In this document: piece after piece, positions 1-8,787 of the stretch
Numbering within the stretch: the first letter of the stretch is position 1
How the letters are laid out: each line of letters begins with the position of its first letter
Assembly (NCBI RefSeq): GCF_018138385.1
Contig: NZ_JAGSIE010000002.1
Span: 1 to 54,198 of the forward strand
Direction of reading: 5' to 3'
From: Allobacillus saliphilus
Lineage (GTDB): Bacteria; Bacillota; Bacilli; Bacillales; Alkalibacillaceae
Length of the DNA stretch: 54,198 nucleotides
The notes under the pieces: generated by a model
Databases searched by the model: none
What the model saw: only the letters and a program-made list of their open reading frames with translations
Told to the model about the DNA's origin: nothing
Position numbers and translations under genes: made by a program

Positions 1-29
1 AATAAAATATGACTATGTAAATCAATCAT
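1..29 (-). CDS. ywqE: YwqE/CapC-type tyrosine-protein phosphatase, first nine codons only
   Basis: Reading leftwards from 29 gives ATG ATT GAT TTA CAT AGT CAT ATT TTA, i.e. MIDLHSHIL, before the window ends. This is the typical opening of the PHP-family manganese-dependent tyrosine phosphatases (YwqE, CpsB, CapC), where the HxH pair binds metal. An AGGAGGT ribosome binding site lies at 38-44, eight bases upstream. The gene follows the kinase gene in the same orientation, as in the ywqC-ywqD-ywqE arrangement, and would dephosphorylate the kinase tyrosine tail. Only the start is visible, so the family call rests on nine residues plus context. Confidence 0.72.
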
Positions 30-52
30 TTGATTTAACCTCCTAAAACAAA

Positions 53-76
53 GTCTCATAGGGCTTCCTATGAGAC
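53..76 (-). terminator. Hairpin between kinase and phosphatase genes
   Basis: GTCTCATAGG (53-62) and CCTATGAGAC (67-76) form a perfect 10-bp stem with a four-base loop. On the minus strand it is followed by TTTGTTTT and then the ribosome binding site of the next gene. It may terminate part of the transcripts or act as a processing or attenuation hairpin lowering phosphatase expression relative to kinase. Confidence 0.6.
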
Positions 77-82
77 AGGTGT

Positions 83-778
83 TTATGTTCCATAATAATA
101 GTAATAGTTTGTTTCGTTAAATGATCGGTCATTTAAAACGACTCCAACAATATTTGCCTGTGCTTGTGTAAGCAACTCTTTCGCCTTGACGGCTGCGTCT
201 TTCTCGGTTTGTTTACTACGAACAACGAGTAATACACCATCGACAGCGTTAGAAATAACTTGTGAGTCCGTTACAGCCAATACGGGTGGTGTGTCGTAAA
301 TAACTAAGTCATAACTACTTTCAGCATTTTTCATAAATCGTTTCATGGATTTCGACCCTAATAATTCAGATGGATTCGGTGGTACTGGACCACATGGAAG
401 GACGCTAAGGTTCGGGATATTGACTGCTTGTGCAGCGTCTTCTAATTCTTTGTCGCCAATTAGAAGGTTGCTTAATCCAAATGTGTTCGCAACCCGAAAC
501 GTATAATGAGTAGTCGGCTTCCGCATATCGGCATCAACCAATAAAACTTTCTTCCCCTGTTGGGCAAAAGCAATTGCTAAGTTTGAAGCGGTCGTACTTT
601 TCCCTTCCGATGGGCTGGAAGAAGTCACAAGCAAAGACTTCAGCTCATTGTCAATGGCAGAGAATTGTAAGTTTGTACGCAGTGTTCGGAATTGCTCTGA
701 AATCGGAGACTTCGGTTGATCACGCATAACCAACGTTCTGGAAACTTGGGTTTTCGTTATTGTTTTTCTACGCGCCAT
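83..778 (-). CDS. ywqD: Bacterial tyrosine kinase (BY-kinase) of the capsule/EPS system
   Basis: Cytoplasmic ATPase domain of the polysaccharide co-polymerase pair; with the membrane modulator it autophosphorylates and controls polymer length and precursor enzymes such as UDP-glucose dehydrogenases. A 231-residue protein: Walker A at about residues 52-62 (SSSPSEGKST, Lys60), Walker A' LLVDADMRK, Walker B VIYDTPPV, and a C-terminal cluster of five tyrosines (225-229) as autophosphorylation target. The ATG at 778 is chosen because GAGGTG precedes it and homologues start close to the MARRKT sequence; a longer frame to 850 exists but lies inside the upstream gene. It overlaps the modulator gene by 11 bases, suggesting translational coupling. 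Family assignment is firm; which polymer it regulates is inferred from the neighbouring divergent locus. Confidence 0.93.
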   Translation of the reverse strand: MARRKTITKTQVSRTLVMRDQPKSPISEQFRTLRTNLQFSAIDNELKSLLVTSSSPSEGKSTTASNLAIAFAQQGKKVLLVDADMRKPTTHYTFRVANTFGLSNLLIGDKELEDAAQAVNIPNLSVLPCGPVPPNPSELLGSKSMKRFMKNAESSYDLVIYDTPPVLAVTDSQVISNAVDGVLLVVRSKQTEKDAAVKAKELLTQAQANIVGVVLNDRSFNETNYYYYYGT

Positions 779-1499
779 GTTTTGCACCTCTTCCTCTCGC
801 TGTTCGAGATGGGTCAGTAATTGTATTCGCATCCATCGTCGGCACAACACCCATTACTGGAAGTTCAAGCAACTTTTCAATATCCTCTTCTGTTTTAATC
901 GTCGTATCCAAATATTCAAGCAAGAAAGCAAGTCCTACACCGACCATTACACCGAGCACAAAGGCAATCGCAATATTCAACGTGACATTTGGACTAACTG
1001 GAGCGGGGTTATCACCAACGACCGCAGCAGACAAAATACTCACGTTATCGACATTCATATATGTAGGAACGGACTCTTTAAACACTTCAACAGTTGTATT
1101 TGCAATATTGGCAGCAACAGCAGGGTCTGTATCTGTAGCTGTTACATTAACGACCTGTGAATTCTGAGCATTTGCGACACTAATTTTCGAAGCTAACGCA
1201 CCGTTCGATAGATTCAAATCCAGTTCTTCAATAACTTGGTCCATAATCGCCGGACTCGTAATGATTACATTATATGTATTGATCATTTCAACGTTCGTTC
1301 GTATGTCATTAATATTCACTTCTTGAGTTGGCTCTGATTGACTGACGATAAATTGAGATGAAGCTTCATATTTTGGAGTTAAAATGAATAAAGTGATGAG
1401 GGCACTGACTAAGACAGCGGCAACTGTAATTGCGATAATTAACTTCATACGCTTTTTAATGACTTGAAAAATCTCTTGTAAAGATATCGTTTCTTCCAT
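768..1499 (-). CDS. ywqC: Polysaccharide chain-length modulator / kinase activator (Wzz family)
   Basis: Membrane adaptor that activates the BY-kinase through its C-terminal tail and participates in chain-length control. The 243-residue protein has a transmembrane segment at about 18-40, an extracytoplasmic region, a second transmembrane segment at about 175-196 (LNIAIAFVLGVMVGVGLAF), and a cytosolic tail with the usual EYLDTTIKTEEDIE and PVMGVVP motifs. GGAGGTCATC precedes the ATG. First gene of the leftward module, transcribed divergently from the EPS genes from the promoter at 1543-1570. Confidence 0.93.
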   Translation of the reverse strand: MEETISLQEIFQVIKKRMKLIIAITVAAVLVSALITLFILTPKYEASSQFIVSQSEPTQEVNINDIRTNVEMINTYNVIITSPAIMDQVIEELDLNLSNGALASKISVANAQNSQVVNVTATDTDPAVAANIANTTVEVFKESVPTYMNVDNVSILSAAVVGDNPAPVSPNVTLNIAIAFVLGVMVGVGLAFLLEYLDTTIKTEEDIEKLLELPVMGVVPTMDANTITDPSRTARGRGAKHGA

Positions 1500-1542
1500 G
1501 ATGACCTCCAGATTCAGTTAATAAAATCGTACATATGTGGAA

Positions 1543-1570
1543 ATTATATCACATTTCTAAACAATTCAAA
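1543..1570 (-). promoter_or_regulatory. Probable sigma-A promoter for the modulator/kinase operon
   Basis: On the minus strand: -35 TTTGAA (1570-1565), 16-base spacer, -10 TATAAT (1548-1543) with an extended TGA just upstream. About 44 bases from the -10 to the ATG at 1499. Confidence 0.65.
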
Positions 1571-1667
1571 GGTAATTTAACAAATTTTGTCGAATCAAAT
1601 GTGTAATTAAATGAGTGCGTTTCCATCCAATAAAAGACACTTTTTTATATAATAATTCCAAATACCC

Positions 1668-1696
1668 TTGTAATTTTAGGAAATAATTTGTACTAT
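1668..1696 (+). promoter_or_regulatory. Probable sigma-A promoter for the dehydratase/galU unit
   Basis: TTGTAA (1668-1673), 17-base spacer, TACTAT (1691-1696). It gives a leader of roughly 125 bases to the dehydratase start. The 1500-1828 gap holds this and the divergent promoter; no other gene seen there. Confidence 0.55.
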
Positions 1697-1828
1697 AGTA
1701 GCAGATAAACAGGAAAACATACATAAAAAATTCCTAAATGAGCGTCTAAAGTACTAGATACATAATAATAAGAAATAGTTTAGAGAGATAACCTTAATAG
1801 AACGAACGAGGAGAAAAGGTGGTTGTAT

Positions 1829-3640
1829 TTGACGTATCCAAAAAGACTAGCATTGCTTGTTGTTGTTGATACACTGATTGTGGCTTTCTCCATATTTGCG
1901 AGTGCTTACTTAACTTATAACCAACTGGTTGACTGGAAATCAATTGTTGCCACGTCAATAATCTTACTACTCTCTCATCATATCCTTGCACTTTATTTTG
2001 GCTTATACCGAAAAGCCTGGGAGTATGCGAGCATAGGTGAATTAGTAACGATTTTTAATGTCGTCGGCTTGTCGATTGGTGTCGCAGCAATCGGTCAATT
2101 GGTCGTCTTAGATCAAATGATGATTCGTGCATTATTAGCAACGTTCATGTTACATATTTTATTCATCGGCGGAAGTCGTTTTGCATGGCGTGTCTTTCGG
2201 GACCGCTTTTTATCACGTATGACGGGTAAAAAGCGTACGCTCATTATCGGAGCGGGCGCTGGTGGTGTCATGGTCGCTCGCCAACTTGCGGGTAGCCAGG
2301 AATCAGAATTAAGACCAGTAGCATTTGTTGATGATGACCCGAAAAAGAAGCGCGTACAAATTTTAAACGTGCCCGTAGCCGGAAAATTAGACGATATTGA
2401 AAAAGTTGTAGAAGAATATCGAATCGAACATATCATATTTGCCATTCCATCCATTCCAAAAGCTCGTGCGAATGAAATCTATCAACATTGCTCAAAGACC
2501 GGTGTAAAAACGCAGACCATTCCTAAGTTTGAAGACTTAGTAACTGGAAAGGTGAGCGTAACGGAACTTCGAGATGTTGATATTGAAGATTTATTAGGCC
2601 GTGAGCCTGTAAAGTTGGATATGCAGAAAATCGGAATGAATATACGAAACAAAACCATCCTCATTACAGGGGCTGGTGGATCAATCGGTTCAGAGATTTG
2701 TCGCCAGATTGCTAGATTTGAACCAAACCAATTATTATTACTCGGACATGGTGAAAACAGCATTTATCAGATTGAACGCGAATTACGTGGGAAATGTAAA
2801 GAAAAGTTTGAAATCATACCGATTATTGCTGACGTACAAGATCGCAAGCGTATAGTTGAAGTGATGGCATCTTATGAACCCGATGTCGTATACCATGCTG
2901 CCGCGCATAAACATGTGCCGTTGATGGAATTTAATCCAATTGAAGCGGTGAAAAACAATATTATCGGAACGAAGAATGTTGCTGAAGCGGCTGATCAGTA
3001 TGATGTTGATACCTTTGTACTTGTTTCAACTGACAAAGCGGTAAACCCGACAAATGTCATGGGTGCAACGAAGCGTGTTGCTGAAATGATCATTCAAAAC
3101 TTAGCGCAACACAGTAATACCAAATTCTGTGCGGTTCGATTCGGAAACGTATTAGGCAGTCGCGGGTCCGTTATACCTCTATTTAAAGAACAAATCGCCA
3201 ATGGTGGACCAGTGACGGTCACCCATCCGGATATGACGCGCTATTTCATGACGATTCCAGAAGCGAGTCGTTTGGTCATCCAAGCGGGAGCACTTGCGCG
3301 TGGAGGAGAAATCTTCGTTCTCGATATGGGTGAACCAGTGAAGATTGTTGACTTGGCAACTAACTTAATTCGTCTAACTGGGGCGAACGAAGAAGAAGTG
3401 AAAATCGAATTCAGCGGCATCCGTCCCGGTGAAAAAATGTATGAGGAATTACTTGGTGAAAATGAAGTGTCGGACGAGCAAGTATTCCCGAAAATTTATA
3501 TTGGAAAGTGCACCTTTGATGAAGTCGAAGGAATTCGCGATCAAGTATCTGAATTCTTAGAGCTGCCAAATGCACAAATTAAAGATAAATTGATGCAAAC
3601 GATTGAACCAGAAAGAAAACGAATGAAGGAATTTGCTTAA
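1829..3640 (+). CDS. epsC: Membrane nucleotide-sugar 4,6-dehydratase (EpsC/CapD/PglF type)
   Basis: Converts a UDP-HexNAc (typically UDP-GlcNAc) to the 4-keto-6-deoxy sugar, the first step towards bacillosamine or related sugars. About 603 residues: four N-terminal membrane segments (residues 8-125), a nucleotide-binding region with GAGAGG near 140, then an SDR domain with [10 protein letters not shown] near 281 and STDKAV/MGATKR near 402-417. As in the CapD/FlaA1 group the usual catalytic Tyr of YxxxK is Met, with Lys kept. TTG at 1829 is preferred because AAGGTGG lies six bases upstream and homologues start MTY; TTG at 1823 is also possible. Followed 19 bases later by galU. Its product would feed the aminotransferase and acetyltransferase encoded at 5.2-7.6 kb. 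Confidence 0.93.
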   Translation: MTYPKRLALLVVVDTLIVAFSIFASAYLTYNQLVDWKSIVATSIILLLSHHILALYFGLYRKAWEYASIGELVTIFNVVGLSIGVAAIGQLVVLDQMMIRALLATFMLHILFIGGSRFAWRVFRDRFLSRMTGKKRTLIIGAGAGGVMVARQLAGSQESELRPVAFVDDDPKKKRVQILNVPVAGKLDDIEKVVEEYRIEHIIFAIPSIPKARANEIYQHCSKTGVKTQTIPKFEDLVTGKVSVTELRDVDIEDLLGREPVKLDMQKIGMNIRNKTILITGAGGSIGSEICRQIARFEPNQLLLLGHGENSIYQIERELRGKCKEKFEIIPIIADVQDRKRIVEVMASYEPDVVYHAAAHKHVPLMEFNPIEAVKNNIIGTKNVAEAADQYDVDTFVLVSTDKAVNPTNVMGATKRVAEMIIQNLAQHSNTKFCAVRFGNVLGSRGSVIPLFKEQIANGGPVTVTHPDMTRYFMTIPEASRLVIQAGALARGGEIFVLDMGEPVKIVDLATNLIRLTGANEEEVKIEFSGIRPGEKMYEELLGENEVSDEQVFPKIYIGKCTFDEVEGIRDQVSEFLELPNAQIKDKLMQTIEPERKRMKEFA

Positions 3641-3659
3641 ATTATTTGGGGGTTACATG

Positions 3660-4541
3660 ATGAAACCTGTGAAAAAAGCAATTATCCCTGCAGCAGGACT
3701 AGGGACTAGATTTTTGCCAGTAACGAAAGCATTACCTAAAGAAATGCTACCGATTATTGATAAACCAACGATTCAATATATTGTTGAAGAGGCAATTGAA
3801 TCGGGAATTGAAGACATCATCATTGTTACCGGTAAAGGAAAACGAGCGATTGAAGATCATTTTGATAAATCATATGAACTCGAAGAAACACTCCTTAAAA
3901 AAAACAAACTCGAAATGTTGGATAAAGTAAATCAATCATCCAACGTAGACATTCACTACATTCGTCAAAAAGAACCAAAAGGGCTAGGTCATGCCGTATG
4001 GACCGCGCGTAAATTTATCGGCAATGAACCATTCGCCGTTTTACTTGGTGACGACATTGTGCGTTCTGAAAAACCGGGACTAAAACAATTGATTGAACAA
4101 TACGATGAAACAGGTAAATCAATTATTGGTGTACAAACCGTCCCGGACGGAGAAACAGACCGTTATGGAATTATCGATCCGAAAAGCAATGAAGGAAGAC
4201 GTTATGAAGTCGCTCAATTCGTAGAAAAACCAGCCTTAGGAGAAGAACCATCCAACCTAGCGATTATGGGTCGTTACGTATTAAACCCTGAAATTATGAA
4301 TTTGCTTGAAACTCAAGAACTTGGAGCAGGTGATGAAGTACAGTTGACCGATGCGATTCAACGTCTGAATGAACAACAAAGCGTATACGCCTATGACTTT
4401 GAAGGACGCCGCTATGATGTAGGGGAGATCAAAGGCTTTCTGAAAACAACCATTGAAATGTCATTAGAGCGAGAAGATATTCGTACAGAAATGTTGGACT
4501 TCATGCAAGCATTATTAGAGAAAGAAGCAATGGTGAAATAA
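3660..4541 (+). CDS. galU: UTP--glucose-1-phosphate uridylyltransferase
   Basis: Makes UDP-glucose from UTP and glucose 1-phosphate, the precursor used by the two UDP-glucose dehydrogenases later in the locus. The 293-residue protein has the nucleotidyltransferase signature [10 protein letters not shown] near the N terminus, then [20 protein letters not shown] and EKP motifs typical of GalU/GtaB. The start is one of two adjacent ATGs (3657, 3660); 3660 has the better distance to GGGGG and gives the usual [13 protein letters not shown] opening. It is the second gene of the unit starting with the dehydratase and is followed by a terminator-like hairpin. Confidence 0.95.
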   Translation: MKPVKKAIIPAAGLGTRFLPVTKALPKEMLPIIDKPTIQYIVEEAIESGIEDIIIVTGKGKRAIEDHFDKSYELEETLLKKNKLEMLDKVNQSSNVDIHYIRQKEPKGLGHAVWTARKFIGNEPFAVLLGDDIVRSEKPGLKQLIEQYDETGKSIIGVQTVPDGETDRYGIIDPKSNEGRRYEVAQFVEKPALGEEPSNLAIMGRYVLNPEIMNLLETQELGAGDEVQLTDAIQRLNEQQSVYAYDFEGRRYDVGEIKGFLKTTIEMSLEREDIRTEMLDFMQALLEKEAMVK

Positions 4542-4543
4542 AA

Positions 4544-4573
4544 ATTTACCCCCTAATTACATAGGGGGTAAAT
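4544..4573 (+). terminator. Terminator-like hairpin after galU
   Basis: ATTTACCCCCT (4544-4554) pairs perfectly with AGGGGGTAAAT (4563-4573). The sequence after it (CCCTTTAT) is only moderately T-rich, so termination may be partial, which would allow read-through into the leader of the next genes. Confidence 0.6.
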
Positions 4574-4591
4574 CCCTTTATAACAATCAAC

Positions 4592-4655
4592 AGGTAATGT
4601 CTCAAACACCTTTATCATTTGAGACACTCGGCCATGCTGTGGGTACTCATTACCT
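4592..4655 (+). promoter_or_regulatory. Two mutually exclusive hairpins in the EPS leader
   Basis: TGTCTCAAA (4598-4606) pairs perfectly with TTTGAGACA (4618-4626); AGGTAATG (4592-4599) pairs perfectly with CATTACCT (4648-4655). The two left arms share bases 4598-4599, so both helices cannot be complete at once. This lies in the 4542-5223 gap, which contains no convincing gene. Confidence 0.4.
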
Positions 4656-4911
4656 TAGACACCAGTTGTCAGTAGTGTGGTGTGAGGGTGGATTAGATGC
4701 CCAAGTAAATTTCTTAAACATACATAATAAAATGAAACAATACAATACATAAAAAATCATATTAAGAAGCAAATCGAACGAAATACAAGTTATTAAAGGA
4801 AAGACTTAACCGTATTTTAAGTAATACTTTTCTTATTAATTCTGTATGTCATTTCTATGAGCTTGATTAATTTATAGCCATATAATCCATGAAAGTGAAG
4901 AAAAGATATGC

Positions 4912-4985
4912 AATGGGGAACTGACTATCGTAGTTAGGTTGAGTGCTGGAAACCTTGCGGGATAAGGGTTTGGGGCATTTTTGTT
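4912..4985 (+). ncRNA. Candidate eps-associated leader RNA (EAR/epsC-like)
   Basis: A G-rich, clearly structured patch in an otherwise AT-rich leader. CTGACTA (4921-4927) pairs with TAGTTAG (4931-4937); AGTGC (4942-4946) pairs with GCATT (4975-4979); within that, AAACC (4950-4954) pairs with GGTTT (4967-4971). About 240 bases upstream of the first EPS gene. Bacillales eps and capsule operons are known to carry an antitermination RNA (EAR) in such positions. I assign it by position and structure, not by a sequence match I can verify. A TATAAT lies at 4881-4886 without a good -35. Confidence 0.42.
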
Positions 4986-5223
4986 GAGAATAATAGATTG
5001 ATTGAATGGTATAAATAATAGGAAGAGACCCGGTAAAGGGTGATTAAGAAGTGAATACCTATTTCGTATTTGTTCGGTAGATTGAATAGATATTACGAGG
5101 AAAGTATTGGATATGGATAGTATTTTAGTGGTTTAGTAGTTGGTTGGAATGAGTAAATTATTGATTCTAATTATGTCCTAATCTACTAAAATAATTACTT
5201 AACAATGGAAGGAAGTCTAGAAG

Positions 5224-6354
5224 ATGGGATCAACTAAAGCGAAAGAAAGAATAAATCTCGCTTCACCACATATGAGTGATGAGGGTTATGAATTGCAATA
5301 TATAAAGGAAGCTTTTGATACAAACTGGATTGCGCCTCTTGGTGAAAACGTAAATGGATTTGAAAGAGAACTAGCTGAAAAGGTTGGTTCTAAAGCTGCT
5401 GCAGCACTGTCTTCAGGAACAGCTGCTATTCACCTAGCTCTTAAAGCAGCAGGAGTCGGAGAAGGAGATATTGTTTTCTGTCCAACACTTACTTTCTCTG
5501 CTACTGCAAATCCAATTATCTATCAAAATGCTATCCCTGTATTTATCGATAGTGATTATGAAACTTGGAACATGAGTCCTAAAGCTTTGGAAGAAGCATT
5601 TGAGAAGTATCCAGAAGTAAAGGCAGTTATTGTTGTTCATCTATATGGCTTGTCCGCTGATATGGATAAGATAATGGATATTTGTAAGAAACATAATGTT
5701 GCGGTTATAGAAGATGCTGCTGAGTCTTTAGGTACTTACTATAAAAGTAAGCATACAGGGACTTTTGGTGATTATGGCATCTTCTCTTTTAATGGAAACA
5801 AGATTATCACAACTTCTGGGGGTGGAATGCTTGTTTCTAATAATGAAGAGAGAATTGCTAAGGCAAGATTTTGGGCGACTCAATCCCGAGACCAAGCAAG
5901 GCATTATCAACATAGCGAATTAGGATTTAATTATCGGATGAGTAATGTTGTTGCTGGGATTGGTAGAGGGCAGCTTAAAGTATTGGATCAGAGAGTTGCG
6001 AAGAAAAATTATATCTTTGATTTTTATAAGAGAGAACTTGGTGGGCTTGAAGGTGTTGAATTCATGCCTAGTAATGATTGGAATGAACCAAACTACTGGT
6101 TAAGCTCAATGACTTTGACAGGTAAGGTAAGACCAGTAGATATTATGAAGGCCCTTGAAAAAGAGAATATTGAATCAAGACCAGTGTGGAAGCCAATGCA
6201 TATGCAGCCATTCTTTGAGAAATATGATTTTGTTGGAACGGATGTATCGGAGAAATTGTTTGAGAATGGTGTATGTTTACCTTCTGATACGAAAATGACG
6301 GATGAGGACTTAGAAAGAGTTGTGAAAACTATTAAGGGGTTGTGGTTTAAGTAA
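5224..6354 (+). CDS. epsN: DegT/DnrJ/EryC1-family sugar aminotransferase
   Basis: PLP-dependent enzyme that would transaminate the 4-keto sugar made by the dehydratase to a UDP-4-amino-4,6-dideoxy sugar. 376 residues. The N-terminal NTNWIAPLG-like stretch, the SGTAAIHLAL motif near 60, the EDAAESLG motif near 163 and FSFNGNK with the PLP lysine at about residue 193 are all present. Closest functional types are EpsN and PglE. ATG at 5224 follows GGAAGG. The stop and the next start overlap in TAATG, so the next gene is probably translationally coupled. Confidence 0.92.
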   Translation: MGSTKAKERINLASPHMSDEGYELQYIKEAFDTNWIAPLGENVNGFERELAEKVGSKAAAALSSGTAAIHLALKAAGVGEGDIVFCPTLTFSATANPIIYQNAIPVFIDSDYETWNMSPKALEEAFEKYPEVKAVIVVHLYGLSADMDKIMDICKKHNVAVIEDAAESLGTYYKSKHTGTFGDYGIFSFNGNKIITTSGGGMLVSNNEERIAKARFWATQSRDQARHYQHSELGFNYRMSNVVAGIGRGQLKVLDQRVAKKNYIFDFYKRELGGLEGVEFMPSNDWNEPNYWLSSMTLTGKVRPVDIMKALEKENIESRPVWKPMHMQPFFEKYDFVGTDVSEKLFENGVCLPSDTKMTDEDLERVVKTIKGLWFK

Positions 6355-6998
6355 TGAATAATTCCAAAGGTAAAATTTTTAGAAGATTCATAAAAAGACC
6401 GATGGATTTCATACTATCATTAATTGCCATTATTGTTCTTAGTCCGATACTTCTAGTAGTTGCAATTCTTGTGAGAACAAAATTGGGTAGCCCTGTTCTT
6501 TTTAAGCAAAAGAGACCTGGGCTAAATGAAGAGATTTTTATGATGTATAAGTTTAGGACTATGACGGATGAAAGAGATAATAAAGGGGAGTTACTACCTG
6601 ATAGTGATAGGTTGACGAAGTTTGGTAGGTTACTACGTTCTACATCTCTTGATGAACTACCGGAACTTTTTAATATTTTGAAGGGTGATATGTCCATTAT
6701 CGGCCCTAGGCCACTATTGGTACAATATTTGCCATTGTATAACAATCATCAAAAACGACGTCATGAAGTAAGACCAGGGTTATCTGGTTTGGCGCAGGTT
6801 AGTGGTAGAAATGCGATTAGTTGGGAAGATAAATTTAATCTCGATGTTGAATATGTGGACAATGTAAGCTTTATTGAAGATTGGAAGATAATTTTTTTGA
6901 CCATAAAAAAGGTTTTCGTTAGAGAGGGTATTAATTCAGAAACTGCTGCTACGATTGAGCCTTTTAAGGGAACCGAAAAGGAAAGAATGGAATTATGA
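6354..6998 (+). CDS. epsL: Undecaprenyl-phosphate sugar phosphotransferase (initiating, PglC/EpsL type)
   Basis: Starts polymer synthesis by transferring a sugar phosphate to undecaprenyl phosphate. 214 residues, the short PglC-like form: one N-terminal membrane helix (about 15-38, ILSLIAIIVLSPILLVVAIL), then KFRTMT, TSLDELPELFN with the catalytic Asp-Glu, MSIIGPRPLL and RPGLSGLAQVSGRN. Overlaps the next start by four bases (ATGA). Between aminotransferase and acetyltransferase, its likely donor is the diamino sugar made by these genes. Confidence 0.93.
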   Translation: MNNSKGKIFRRFIKRPMDFILSLIAIIVLSPILLVVAILVRTKLGSPVLFKQKRPGLNEEIFMMYKFRTMTDERDNKGELLPDSDRLTKFGRLLRSTSLDELPELFNILKGDMSIIGPRPLLVQYLPLYNNHQKRRHEVRPGLSGLAQVSGRNAISWEDKFNLDVEYVDNVSFIEDWKIIFLTIKKVFVREGINSETAATIEPFKGTEKERMEL

Positions 6999-7615
6999 AA
7001 AACAAACTTCTTATAATTGGAGCAAGTGGACACGGCAAAGTAGTTGCTGACATTGCATTAAAAATGAATAAATGGCAGAATGTTCACTTTTTAGATGATG
7101 ACAAAAGCATCAAATCGTCTATGGGTTTAGAGGTCATTGGAACTTCAGACGATGTTTTTACGCATATAGATGATTACGAAATATTTGTTGGTATTGGGAA
7201 TAATACTACGAGACAAAGGGTTCATGAGATGATTGAAACATTTGGGGCTAGTATTCCGGTATTAATTCACCCGAGTGCAGTAATTGGAAATCAAGTGGAT
7301 GTGGGAACTGGGACAGTTGTAATGGCAGGAGTAGTTGTTAACTGCTGTACTAAAATAGGTAAAGGTTGCATTATCAACACTGGCTCTACAATAGACCATG
7401 ATAACAATATTGAAGATTTTGTTCATATATCACCGGGAGCTCATTTAGCAGGGACAGTTAATGTCGGACAGGGATCATGGTTAGGAATAGGTAGTGTAGT
7501 AAGTAATAATGTAAATATAACCAGTGGATGTCAAGTTGGAGCTGGTTCTGTTGTTGTTACGAATATAACTGAATCAGGAATTTATGTTGGAGTTCCTACG
7601 AAAAAAATAGAATAA
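6995..7615 (+). CDS. epsM: Sugar N-acetyltransferase with left-handed beta-helix (PglD/EpsM, NeuD family)
   Basis: Would acetylate the 4-amino sugar, completing a diacetamido-trideoxy sugar such as UDP-bacillosamine. 206 residues: N-terminal nucleotide-sugar binding part with IIGASGHGKVV, followed by hexapeptide repeats (about 95-200). His135 in the TIDHD motif matches the catalytic base position of PglD. The related sialic-acid O-acetyltransferase NeuD has the same fold, but there are no sialic acid genes here and the neighbours argue for the PglD role. Confidence 0.9.
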   Translation: MKNKLLIIGASGHGKVVADIALKMNKWQNVHFLDDDKSIKSSMGLEVIGTSDDVFTHIDDYEIFVGIGNNTTRQRVHEMIETFGASIPVLIHPSAVIGNQVDVGTGTVVMAGVVVNCCTKIGKGCIINTGSTIDHDNNIEDFVHISPGAHLAGTVNVGQGSWLGIGSVVSNNVNITSGCQVGAGSVVVTNITESGIYVGVPTKKIE

Positions 7616-7639
7616 TGTAGAAGGTGGGGAAACCATTCA

Positions 7640-8776
7640 ATGAAAGTATTCATTTTGGGAAGTTATGGACCTTCTTTAGTAAATTTCCGGGGAGACATGA
7701 TTAAAGCTATGGTTGACAATGGCCATGAAGTAGTAGCATGTGCACCTGACGATAATGGAGATATAGAAGAAAAAATATTAAAGCTAGGTGCCAGATATCT
7801 ATCGATAAATATGAATAGAACTGGCATGAATCTCTTGAAAGATATTGCTTTGGTGAGCGATATTGTAAAAAAACTTAAAAGCGAAAAGCCAGATGTCTTC
7901 TTGTCTTATACTATTAAACCCAATATTTACGGAACATTAGCAGCTCATTTATCTGGTGTTAAAAATATATATGGACTGATGACTGGTGCGGGGTCTGTTA
8001 TTCGTGGAAACACCTTAAAATTAAGAATGATACAAAAAGTGTTAGTTCCCCTGTATAAGTTGGCTTTTAGTAAATGTAAGGCCTTATTCTTTTTAAATGT
8101 CGATGATTTAGAGTTGTTTAAAAAGAGGAAAATTGTTGATAAGCAAAAGGTTGTTGTAATAGGAAGTTCTGGAGTAAATCTAAGTTTATTTAATAAAAGA
8201 CCTTTAAAAAATACTGATACTTTCCTGTTTATTGCCAGGTTAATAAGAGATAAAGGTATATATGAGTTTCTAAACGCTGCAAAAATTGCAAAAGAAAAGC
8301 GACCAACTATGAAATTTAAAATACTTGGTCCGTTTGATTCAAATCCTACCGCAATTACGCCTGGAGAACTGAAGAAGTGGACAGATGAAGGTACTGTAGA
8401 ATATTTGGGTAAAACTGATGATGTCCGTCCGTTTATTGAGGATAGTTTTGTGGTCACACTTCCATCATATCATGAGGGACAGGGAAGAGTCCTGGTTGAA
8501 GCCATGGCCATGGGACGTGCAGTTATTGCCACAGATGTTTCAGGTTGTAGACAGACAGTAGATGATGGACAAACTGGATTTTTGGTACCTCTTAAGAATT
8601 CAGATATTTTGGCTGAAAAAATGATAAAAATGTATGATAATCCAGAGATGACAATAAAGATGGCCGAAAAAGGATATAAAAGGGCAACTGATATGTTTGA
8701 TGTAAATAAAATAAATAATATTATTTTAGAACACATGGAACTGAAGAAATTAGATAAACAATATAAGATAATGTAG
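7640..8776 (+). CDS. Glycosyltransferase family 4, PglA-like
   Basis: GT-B glycosyltransferase of 378 residues, cytoplasmic or peripheral. N-terminal domain with GSYGPSLVNFRGDM and the YTIKPNIYG motif; C-terminal domain with FIARLIRDKG and YHEGQGRVLVEAMAMGRAVIA, the E-x7-E region that binds the nucleotide sugar. The protein resembles enzymes that add GalNAc to undecaprenyl-diphospho-diacetylbacillosamine (PglA), and its position right after epsN-L-M fits addition of the second sugar. AAGGTGGGG precedes the ATG. Acceptor and donor are inferred. Confidence 0.87.
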   Translation: MKVFILGSYGPSLVNFRGDMIKAMVDNGHEVVACAPDDNGDIEEKILKLGARYLSINMNRTGMNLLKDIALVSDIVKKLKSEKPDVFLSYTIKPNIYGTLAAHLSGVKNIYGLMTGAGSVIRGNTLKLRMIQKVLVPLYKLAFSKCKALFFLNVDDLELFKKRKIVDKQKVVVIGSSGVNLSLFNKRPLKNTDTFLFIARLIRDKGIYEFLNAAKIAKEKRPTMKFKILGPFDSNPTAITPGELKKWTDEGTVEYLGKTDDVRPFIEDSFVVTLPSYHEGQGRVLVEAMAMGRAVIATDVSGCRQTVDDGQTGFLVPLKNSDILAEKMIKMYDNPEMTIKMAEKGYKRATDMFDVNKINNIILEHMELKKLDKQYKIM

Positions 8777-8787
8777 GAGTGGTAAAT

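Noticed and set aside
760-1167. Plus-strand frames of 127-135 codons opposite the modulator gene
   Set aside because: Shadow frames of a well-supported minus-strand gene; no ribosome binding sites or family signature.
4912-4985. Cyclic-di-GMP riboswitch in the EPS leader
   Set aside because: The conserved GEMM-type core is not recognisable; the structure and position fit an eps-associated RNA better.
6995-7615. Sialic acid O-acetyltransferase NeuD
   Set aside because: Same fold family, but no sialic acid synthesis genes are present and the dehydratase/aminotransferase context indicates PglD/EpsM.
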